DNA from: Planctomycetaceae bacterium
GTDB lineage: Bacteria > Planctomycetota > Planctomycetia > Pirellulales > Thermoguttaceae
Reading direction: 5' to 3'
Length of the DNA: 9,837 nt
NCBI GenBank assembly: GCA_031256755.1
Contig: JAIRPZ010000087.1
Coordinates: 1 to 9,837 of the forward strand
The notes under the pieces were generated by a model, which was not told the DNA's origin, ran no database searches, and saw only the letters and a program-made list of their open reading frames with translations. Below, piece after piece: positions 1 through 5,599 of the stretch (its first letter is position 1; every line of letters begins with the position of its first letter). The position numbers and the translations under genes are program-made.

Positions 1-1
1 A

Positions 2-952
2 ACAGCGGTTCGGGAGGGGCTTGTCGGCGAATTAGCGGGAAATGCGATGCGCGCCGCGATGAGTCATCCGTACCGGTCGGTTTTCCGGCACCTTGACAGT
101 GTCAGTCCGCTGCGTTTTCCTTTCGGTTCTTCGGTGCGCGGACAGGCACCGTTTCGGGAGGGCTTTCACGTCTGGTTCAATCCGTATGGTTCATTGGAAA
201 CAACAAAAGATGACGATACAACTTACGACGGTTACGATATCACCCGCGCCGGTTTTCTGTTTGGTGCGGACGTGGATTTGTACAATGCCGCTGTGGCCGG
301 TCTTGTGTTCGGATACGGCAGACCGAGCGTCAAAAGCGCACTGGGCAAAATGGATGTCGATGATTTTACTTTCGGTGCGTATCTGCGGCTGCCGTCATTT
401 GCCGGAATTACGGCGAATTTTATGGTCGGCGGCGGCAGTCAGAGTTATTTGTACAAAAACAGCAGCGGGAAAACCGATTTCAACGGTAAGTCGGTCTCTA
501 TGAGTTTTGAATTAAACCGGAGTTTTGCGGGACCGAATTTTGAGTGGATTCCGCTCCTTGCTTTGGATTACCAATCGGTTTCGGCGGACTCGTTTCTGTC
601 GCCGGTGGCGAATTTAGGTGCGGTATCGGTTTCGCCGGACGATTTGAATTCGGCAATGTTCCGCATTGGTCTTATCGGCAAATATTGGCGGCTGCGGACT
701 CGCCTGCAATACTCTTGCCAGATAGCGGGCGAGGATTCGGTTTTATCGCCGACAACGTTTTACGGAGCGGCGGGCGACATACCGGCTGCCGGTGTCCGCA
801 GTGCAAAATGGAGTAAGAACTGGTTTGATGTCGGTGTCGGCGGTACAGTGCTGTACACGCAGCATTGGCGGATTTTTGCGGACTACGACTTCGGTGTCGG
901 CGGCGATACGGTGTCGCACCTCGGTTCTCTTAATACTGTGCTGACGTGGTAA
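2..952 (+). CDS. Autotransporter-type outer-membrane beta-barrel protein, C-terminal part (5' end outside window)
   Basis: The frame is open from base 2 to the TAA at 950-952, giving 316 residues with no start that must be real; the ATGs at 47 and 59 lie inside the reading frame, so the gene is cut by the window edge. What is visible looks like a complete autotransporter beta-domain: a short linker with an FREGFHVWFNPYG segment, then many alternating amphipathic strands rich in Gly, Tyr, Phe and Ser (for example AAVAGLVFGYGR and FADYDFGVGG). It ends in HLGSLNTVLTW, with the terminal aromatic residue typical of barrel proteins recognised by the BAM machinery. In this family the barrel sits in the outer membrane and anchors or exports an N-terminal passenger, which here would lie left of the window. 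The passenger type cannot be seen. It is followed by 133 bases and then a microcompartment gene, with no evident functional link. Confidence 0.8.
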   Translation, partial: TAVREGLVGELAGNAMRAAMSHPYRSVFRHLDSVSPLRFPFGSSVRGQAPFREGFHVWFNPYGSLETTKDDDTTYDGYDITRAGFLFGADVDLYNAAVAGLVFGYGRPSVKSALGKMDVDDFTFGAYLRLPSFAGITANFMVGGGSQSYLYKNSSGKTDFNGKSVSMSFELNRSFAGPNFEWIPLLALDYQSVSADSFLSPVANLGAVSVSPDDLNSAMFRIGLIGKYWRLRTRLQYSCQIAGEDSVLSPTTFYGAAGDIPAAGVRSAKWSKNWFDVGVGGTVLYTQHWRIFADYDFGVGGDTVSHLGSLNTVLTW

Positions 953-1085
953 AGATTTCCGCACAAAAGCGTTGCCGCAGCGGTGCGGTGACGTGTTTGA
1001 GGGGTTGTGTTCAAGAAATACGCCCCGATGTGCCGATGACAGTTGAGCGGATTTCCGCATTGGTCACTCTTTTTCTTTCTCGTCT

Positions 1086-1337
1086 ATGCTTTCGGGAAAA
1101 GTTATCGGAACAGCATCGGCAACGGTTAAACATCCGACATTGGACGGCTGGAAACTGCTGATTGTCCGTTCCGATCCGCATCCTGTTTTAGCCGTCGATC
1201 AACTCGGTGCCGGAACCGGCGATACGGTGATGATAACCAGCGACGGTCTCTTTACTTCGGAACTTGTCGGTACGAAAAAAACGCCGATCCGGTGGTCGGT
1301 TATCGGAATTATTGATGAGAAAGAGAAACAAAAATAA
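1086..1337 (+). CDS. Bacterial microcompartment vertex (BMC-P) protein, EutN/CcmL family
   Basis: This 83-residue protein matches the EutN/CcmL fold throughout: an N-terminal strand GKVIGTASATVKHP (residues 4-17), GWKLLIV (21-27), the conserved AVDQLGAGTGDTVMIT block (36-51), a variable loop, and a closing VIGIIDE strand (72-78). Family members form pentamers that cap the vertices of proteinaceous microcompartment shells in the cytoplasm. The usual acidic residue in the 'PVDaaIVGIID' segment is replaced, giving PIRWSVIGIID. The start is the only ATG that leaves the first strand intact; no Shine-Dalgarno precedes it, the upstream bases being pyrimidine rich. The following gene starts 42 bases after the stop on the same strand and probably shares its transcript. 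Hexameric shell genes and the signature enzymes of a microcompartment are absent from the window, so the parent compartment (in planctomycetes often fucose/rhamnose degradation) cannot be assigned. Confidence 0.9.
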   Translation: MLSGKVIGTASATVKHPTLDGWKLLIVRSDPHPVLAVDQLGAGTGDTVMITSDGLFTSELVGTKKTPIRWSVIGIIDEKEKQK

Positions 1338-1379
1338 ATTTCAGGAATCAATTTTCAGCAATGACTGTTTTTTCATCCG

Positions 1380-2078
1380 ATGCCGTTTTCATTTGAATTA
1401 GACATTGACCGCATTGCCCGTGATGTGCTGAATGATGTTTGCAGCCGGGAGTCCCGGATTTCTGCCCGTCCGCAGTCCGTACCGGAAACGGATGCCGATC
1501 AAACGTTCCGGTCGCTTCGCGTCATCTCGCTCGAAAATATCCGCCATTTGGATGCGTCAAAAAAACAAATTCTGATTTCTCCGCAATCTGTTTTGACACC
1601 GTCGGCAAAAGAAGAGTTGCAGAACCGTCATATCGAAATCATACGCCGGAAACCGGAGTCCGTTATACCGCAGGCGGATAAAGAATGGTGGGGTGTATTT
1701 CCTGCCGCCGCTGTTTCCGACGGACTGAAAAACCGAATCGAAAAATTACTCCATTGTCCGCCGGTGATATTCGGCACATTGCCGGAAATGCTGTCGGTTG
1801 CAGAAAAACGGTGGGAAACAACGGCCAGGCGCGGGGCGGTGATTACATCCGCTCCCGCTTCGGCAATGTATGCAACTTGCCGGTCGGCGGTTTTGCGTCC
1901 GGTCTTCGGTATTGATGAGCAGCAAATGATGGAAGACGCTGCCGAAATGCAGGCGAATTTCATGATTCTGGCTTCCAGAGCCGCTCCTGCCGTACAAAAA
2001 ACCGGACTCTTAAAAACATTTCTGTTTCGTTTATCCGCCGATTCCGCAGGCAGTGTGTCCAAACAAATAAATGTTTAG
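1380..2078 (+). CDS. Unrecognised protein, probable microcompartment-associated cargo
   Basis: The protein has 232 residues and I do not recognise a named family with confidence. Residues 5-22 (FELDIDRIARDVLNDVCS) form a predicted amphipathic helix with the I..IA..VL..V spacing typical of microcompartment encapsulation peptides, followed by a polar, flexible linker (about 23-45). A middle segment, ILISPQSVLTPSAKEEL (64-80) followed by HIEIIRR, resembles the 'ITPSArdeLr..gI.i' element found in several microcompartment-associated proteins of the EutT/EutQ/PduM kind. The C-terminal part (about 125-205) has alternating hydrophobic strands and helices, GAVITSAPASAMYA then ANFMILASR, faintly recalling the RpiB/LacAB fold but without a recognisable catalytic centre. 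It lies 42 bases after the EutN-type gene, which supports a role in or near the same shell. An ATG at 1361 is out of frame and opens only 11 codons. The stop overlaps the end of the convergent HU gene by 4 bases. Confidence 0.75.
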   Translation: MPFSFELDIDRIARDVLNDVCSRESRISARPQSVPETDADQTFRSLRVISLENIRHLDASKKQILISPQSVLTPSAKEELQNRHIEIIRRKPESVIPQADKEWWGVFPAAAVSDGLKNRIEKLLHCPPVIFGTLPEMLSVAEKRWETTARRGAVITSAPASAMYATCRSAVLRPVFGIDEQQMMEDAAEMQANFMILASRAAPAVQKTGLLKTFLFRLSADSAGSVSKQINV

Positions 2079-2392
2079 ACCACTTCCTTCAAACTTTTGA
2101 GGGCTTTGATTTTCACGCGGTCGTGGGCGGGCTTGGCGGGACGGTCAATGAACGTTCCCGGTTTGAGCGGATTCGGCACCCCTTTTTGAGCGGGTTTCGC
2201 TTTCACGTGCTGTTTGTAAACCTTAAGCACGCCGGGCAGGGTGAACATTCCGGCACCTTTTTTCCCAAGGCTCTTTTTGATGAGTTCAGAAAGCGTATCG
2301 ACCACGAGGGCGACATCCTTTTTGGAAAGTTGGGTGCTTTCTGCAAGTTCGGCAATAATCTGCGTTTTCGTCAGCGGTTTTTTCTCGGACAT
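2075..2392 (-). CDS. HU-family DNA-binding protein
   Basis: This 105-residue small basic protein has the HU/IHF layout. An N-terminal helical dimerisation region carries TKTQIIAELAESTQLSKKDVALVVDTL (residues 8-34). The beta region follows with GAGMFTLPGVLKVYKQ (46-61), and an Arg/Lys-rich arm with GVPNPLKPGT (71-80) stands where classical HU has the RNPxTG signature. The chain ends in a basic KIKALKSLKEVV tail. Members bind and bend DNA as dimers and organise the nucleoid. It is slightly longer than the ~90-residue E. coli proteins, and the Pro/Lys-rich arm resembles forms I associate with planctomycetes. The ATG at 2392 is supported by AGGAGA five bases upstream, and a strong promoter lies further up. 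Its stop overlaps the stop of the convergent plus-strand gene (2075-2078), so no dedicated terminator separates the two. Confidence 0.9.
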   Translation of the reverse strand: MSEKKPLTKTQIIAELAESTQLSKKDVALVVDTLSELIKKSLGKKGAGMFTLPGVLKVYKQHVKAKPAQKGVPNPLKPGTFIDRPAKPAHDRVKIKALKSLKEVV

Positions 2393-2539
2393 AAAAATCT
2401 CCTGTTGATGGGTTTGGCGATGCGAATTTTCGTCGGATTTCCGGCTGCTGCCGACGCGGCAGCAAAAAACAAATCGGATATCCGCCGCACATATTCTGCC
2501 GGCGGCAGATATTCGCAGCGCACATTTCTACCCTGAATT
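2393..2539 (-). promoter_or_regulatory. Long, hairpin-rich 5' leader of the HU mRNA
   Basis: Between the inferred transcription start near 2539 and the HU start codon lie about 147 bases containing three inverted repeats. At 2491-2512, CTGCCG and CGGCAG arms surround one base, with ATAT flanks that extend the stem past one bulge. At 2475-2484 there is a perfect palindrome, CGGATATCCG. At 2447-2463, GCTGCCG and CGGCAGC arms surround a 3-base loop. In the direction of HU transcription the hairpins are preceded, not followed, by T-runs, so they are not ordinary terminators. They could shape translation or stability of the HU message, or serve as protein binding sites; the function is inference. 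Confidence 0.45.
2398..2403 (-). promoter_or_regulatory. Shine-Dalgarno of the HU gene
   Basis: AGGAGA reads on the minus strand five bases before the ATG at 2392. It fixes the HU start and excludes the longer overlapping frames that run through this position. It is one of the few clear Shine-Dalgarno sites in the window. Confidence 0.8.
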
Positions 2540-2545
2540 TCCCGT

Positions 2546-2574
2546 ATTTTGCCCTCAAGTCCCGCCGCCGTCAA
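2546..2574 (-). promoter_or_regulatory. Sigma70-like promoter of the HU gene
   Basis: On the minus strand TTGACG (2569-2574) and CAAAAT (2546-2551) are separated by 17 bases, with an A/T-rich stretch just upstream that could act as an UP element. It points at the HU gene, with a predicted start near 2539. The rest of the gene-free stretch up to 2727 (the end of hemG) is A/T rich; I see no convincing terminator or reading frame in it. Confidence 0.65.
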
Positions 2575-2727
2575 GAGGAATCCCCTTAAAAAACAGAAAA
2601 ATAACACATTTTTTCCAAAATTGTCCGCAAAACACCGTCAGATTACCCATTCGGACGAACATACTTCACTGCCGAAAACTGTATTTATCAACACACGCGA
2701 TGATTCTCCAAAAACCGCAGTTATACT

Positions 2728-4191
2728 TTAATTGCCGTTTGTCTTTGTTAAATGCCGCGTTAATTCTGCGGCAATTTTTTCTGCCGCCTGAAAGCCGCTC
2801 TGGATACAGTTCGGAATTCCGACACCATGAAACGCATTGCCCGCAACAGCAATGCCAGTCATCGAATCAATAATGTTTTCAATTTCCCGCACACGCTCCC
2901 GGTGTCCGACATGATACTGCGGCATTGTGCCAGCCCAGTGCGAAACCGCCGAAAACAACGGTTCACCGTCTATCCGAATAATTTTCCGCAACTCGCGGAA
3001 TAACATCGGGACAAGATCGCTGTCCGGCATGTCCGCCAAATGCGGATTTCTTGCTCCGCCCGCAAAAACACGGATCAAAAACTTATCTTTCGGCGCACGG
3101 TGTTCATACTTCAAACTGCTGAAACTGCCCGCTAAAATCGGATTGTTTTCGATTTTCGGAACAACAAAGCCCATCCCGCGAAACTCCTGCTTGATCTGCC
3201 CCGCATCAAAAGCAAACGTAGCAATCGCTGTTCCTTCGTGTTCGATGCCGGACAGTTTATCAGCAAGCATTGTCAGCGGACGCAGCATTGCCGGACATGC
3301 GTCTTCTGCTGCCGCTGCTGTCCGCAGCAATTTTGCCGTTTCCGAAACGGGACAAGCATATATCACCGCATCGAAAGTTTCTCCCGCCAGCCGCCAGCCG
3401 CCGGCGGCTTTTTCAACAGCCGTTATTTCTTTGTTGAGTTGGATCGCCGCGGGAAACCGATCCCGCTGCAAGTGTTCCGCAATCGTTTGGCAGAGCGTTG
3501 CCAAACCGCTGCGGAGCGTGATAAACATGCTGTACCGTGCGCCGCTCTGTTCGGCAAGGCGGGCTTGTTTGTTCGCTTTTAACTGCCGCTGCATTGCCCG
3601 AATCAGCGAGCCGTATTGCCGTTCCATTTCCCGAAAACGGGGCAGCGTTGCCAGAACGCTCAACTTTTCCATATCGGCTGCATACACGCCGCTGACGAGC
3701 GGTTCGACAAGACGTTCATACACTTCCCGCCCAAGCCGCCGTTTCACAAATGATGCCATACTTTCATCCATGTCATCTTTTCGGGAAGGCATCAAAAGTT
3801 CGAGACCGGCACGGAGTTTTCCGAGCGGTGAAAGAATCGGCGTTATGGCCATCGGCATCAGTTTTGTCGGTGCCATCATCAGAAAACCGTCGGGTAAAAG
3901 ATGCATTTTCCCGTTTCGGACAACATAAGTCCGCCGGACTTTCGGATTAGTTTGGACAAGATCGTTTTCGAGTCCGAGTTCTTTACAGAGTTGAATTCCC
4001 CAAGGAACGGTCGTGATAAAATTGTCGGCACTTTGTTCGATTTGCAGCCCGTCCTTGTGCAGCGTTTCGAGAACGCCGCCGATCCGGTTCCGGCGGTCGA
4101 AAATCCGAAGTTCCGCCTCCGGCAGAAGTTGCCGGAGACGGCGTGCGGCGGAAAATCCGCTGATACCGGCACCGATGATCGCTATACGCAT
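2728..4191 (-). CDS. hemG: Oxygen-dependent protoporphyrinogen/coproporphyrinogen oxidase (HemY type)
   Basis: The protein has 487 residues, normal for the FAD-dependent HemY/PPOX family, which oxidises protoporphyrinogen IX (or, in the coproporphyrin branch, coproporphyrinogen III) in late haem synthesis, usually at the membrane. The N-terminus carries the dinucleotide-binding motif IAIIGAGISG (residues 3-12), an acidic residue ending the second strand (D32), and RIGGVLET, where the twin glycines contact FAD; IEQSADNFIT follows at 51-60. The C-terminal FAD motif is IAVAGNAFHGVGIPNCIQSG, about 25-45 residues from the end. The middle (RRLGREVYERLVEPLVSGVYA) is the typical substrate-domain signature. 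The sequence does not tell which of the two substrates is used. The ATG is supported by GGGAG eight bases upstream. The glycosyltransferase gene ends 68 bases upstream on the same strand and no separate promoter was seen, so co-transcription is likely. Other haem genes are not in the window. Confidence 0.92.
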   Translation of the reverse strand: MRIAIIGAGISGFSAARRLRQLLPEAELRIFDRRNRIGGVLETLHKDGLQIEQSADNFITTVPWGIQLCKELGLENDLVQTNPKVRRTYVVRNGKMHLLPDGFLMMAPTKLMPMAITPILSPLGKLRAGLELLMPSRKDDMDESMASFVKRRLGREVYERLVEPLVSGVYAADMEKLSVLATLPRFREMERQYGSLIRAMQRQLKANKQARLAEQSGARYSMFITLRSGLATLCQTIAEHLQRDRFPAAIQLNKEITAVEKAAGGWRLAGETFDAVIYACPVSETAKLLRTAAAAEDACPAMLRPLTMLADKLSGIEHEGTAIATFAFDAGQIKQEFRGMGFVVPKIENNPILAGSFSSLKYEHRAPKDKFLIRVFAGGARNPHLADMPDSDLVPMLFRELRKIIRIDGEPLFSAVSHWAGTMPQYHVGHRERVREIENIIDSMTGIAVAGNAFHGVGIPNCIQSGFQAAEKIAAELTRHLTKTNGN

Positions 4192-4198
4192 TGTTTTT

Positions 4199-4205
4199 TC
4201 TCCCT
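4199..4205 (-). promoter_or_regulatory. Shine-Dalgarno of the haem oxidase gene
   Basis: AGGGAGA on the minus strand places its GGGAG core eight bases before the ATG at 4191. It supports that start over an overlapping frame that begins upstream at 4219. Confidence 0.7.
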
Positions 4206-4259
4206 TTCTGTTTTATCAATCAGCCGCTGCGGCACCGCCGGTTCATTTTTTATGTTCAT

Positions 4260-5525
4260 TTACAGCGAGGACGGATTGTCTTCGCCGGCGGACGTGCCGG
4301 TATAGGGCTTGTATTCGAGCAGCCGGACATCTTTGCCGGCGACAGCGTATTGTACGCCGCGCCATTCAATTTTTCGTACAAAAAAAAGGCATAGCAAAGC
4401 CGAAGTATAAACCGCCTGTGTCAGCGGAACGGCTGCAAAAGTCCGCCAAGTCCGGTCGAAAGTCCATTTCGGAACGGTTTCGCCCCGCTGCTGCATTTTC
4501 CGCCGGACGGCATGTTCCATAAACGGCACCGTACCGGACACTCCTGCCCAGTACAACACCATCGCTCCCAGACACCAGCCGATGACCGGCAAACTGGCGT
4601 TCACCATCCCGATTATTAACGTAACAAAAACGGCAATAAGCGGCAGTGTAATTAAAACGGCTTGACCGATCACGGCTTTCCATGCCGGATGATATAATCT
4701 AACGCAAAGCATCTGACGCATGACCCAGCGGTGAAAAGCGGCAAGCGTGCAAACCTCCCGGTTCGGAAGAAAAAGTGTGGAAACAAACGCCGTTTGTCCG
4801 CCGAGTGCGCCGGCAACGTGCCGCACGGGCGTATCATCGGTAATCGTATATTTCCAGCGGTCGCCCAGCCCTCCTTGGGTGAACATTTCCCGCCGGAACG
4901 CCGTTGAACCGCCCCATGCGATTTGATAAAGATTTTGCTGAAACACGGCGGCAGCATTCCAAAGATAGCGGACGAGCGAACCGGTGTTCGGTGTTGCCGG
5001 AATGTACCACCGGACACCGCTTGCCACCGGAAACCGGGCATCGGAAAGCGGTTCAACCAAACGTTTGAGCCAATCTTTCGGCGGATTCGTGTCGGCATCC
5101 AGCACGGCCACCGCTTCGTAAGAACGGTCAAGATCGGCAACGCCATGGACAAGGGCATTGCATTTTAACGCACAGGTTTGGTAATGTTCGGTAATGATTT
5201 TTATTTCTGCGTGATCGGCACCGGTTTTGGCGACGGCTGCTTTCACTGCCGGCAGAGCGGGGTCTTCGGCGGAGTCGATCAGAAACCGGACACGGTAATT
5301 CGGATAATCCTGTGTTAAAACGGCTTCAAGTGTCCGGGCAAGCGACGGATCGGCACCGCGGAGTGCGAGCAGTACCATTGTTTTCGGCGTGAAATCGCCG
5401 GCAGGTTTTGTCCAGACATCCTGCCGTATCCGGTGCAGATAGAGAAAGAGAGCGGTGTAATGAACAAGAACGATGCCGGCAATGATCCAGAACAGTACGA
5501 CAGACAACGAAAACAGCGATAACAT
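4260..5525 (-). CDS. Membrane-anchored family 2 glycosyltransferase
   Basis: The protein has 421 residues. An N-terminal membrane segment (about 5-30) is followed by a cytoplasmic GT-A domain: the fold entry MVLLALRG (50-57), EAVLTQDYPNYRVRFLIDS (67-85), the metal/nucleotide-binding DADT (143-146), GGSTAFRREMF (205-215), the catalytic-type acidic pair TDD (229-231) and AAFHRW near 263-267 in the place of the (Q/R)xxRW motif, whose first residue does not match. Three more hydrophobic segments (about 285-308, 312-333, 363-384) anchor the C-terminus. The layout resembles HpnI and ceramide-glucosyltransferase-like enzymes that glycosylate lipids or build envelope polysaccharides; the acceptor is unknown. 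A TTG nine bases upstream is in frame, but the ATG at 5525 is preferred, placed about 25 bases after the predicted transcription start. No Shine-Dalgarno is evident. It has its own promoter in the 74-base gap after ileS and is followed by the haem oxidase gene. Confidence 0.82.
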   Translation of the reverse strand: MLSLFSLSVVLFWIIAGIVLVHYTALFLYLHRIRQDVWTKPAGDFTPKTMVLLALRGADPSLARTLEAVLTQDYPNYRVRFLIDSAEDPALPAVKAAVAKTGADHAEIKIITEHYQTCALKCNALVHGVADLDRSYEAVAVLDADTNPPKDWLKRLVEPLSDARFPVASGVRWYIPATPNTGSLVRYLWNAAAVFQQNLYQIAWGGSTAFRREMFTQGGLGDRWKYTITDDTPVRHVAGALGGQTAFVSTLFLPNREVCTLAAFHRWVMRQMLCVRLYHPAWKAVIGQAVLITLPLIAVFVTLIIGMVNASLPVIGWCLGAMVLYWAGVSGTVPFMEHAVRRKMQQRGETVPKWTFDRTWRTFAAVPLTQAVYTSALLCLFFVRKIEWRGVQYAVAGKDVRLLEYKPYTGTSAGEDNPSSL

Positions 5526-5548
5526 AGAACACAAAAAGTCACAGAGAA

Positions 5549-5568
5549 CCGGCGCATTGTACCGCCGG
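5549..5568. repeat. 20-base inverted repeat centred on the -10 box of the glycosyltransferase promoter
   Basis: On the minus strand it reads CCGGCGGTACAATGCGCCGG: perfect 6-base arms CCGGCG and CGCCGG around an 8-base centre holding the -10 hexamer TACAAT. It straddles the predicted transcription start, so most of it would not form an RNA hairpin in that transcript; a repressor-type operator is one possible reading. As RNA read through from ileS it would be a weak hairpin without a T-tract, so a terminator is unlikely. Confidence 0.6.
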
Positions 5569-5584
5569 ACAGATTTTTATGCAA
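5556..5584 (-). promoter_or_regulatory. Sigma70-like promoter of the glycosyltransferase(-hemG) unit
   Basis: TTGCAT (5579-5584) and TACAAT (5556-5561) on the minus strand are spaced by 17 bases, just after the ileS stop. The predicted start lies near 5549, giving a leader of about 25 bases before the ATG at 5525. The same -10 hexamer occurs at two other promoters in the window. Confidence 0.65.
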
Positions 5585-5599
5585 CCTCATTTACCGTCT

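Noticed and set aside
1047..1058. Palindrome GCGGATTTCCGC upstream of the EutN-type gene, sharing GATTTCCGCA with 954-963
   Set aside because: It is short, and no promoter could be placed with it, so an operator call is not supported.
2371..2607. Minus-strand 78-codon frame across the HU leader with protein-like stretches (EYLPPAEYVRRISDLFF)
   Set aside because: It contains the HU promoter and leader, overlaps the HU start, has no ribosome binding site at its start and resembles nothing I recognise.
4192..4259. GC-rich inverted repeats in the gap between the glycosyltransferase and haem oxidase genes, as a possible terminator
   Set aside because: The stems are about 5 bases with tiny loops and no following T-tract, and the gap is better read as an operon spacer.
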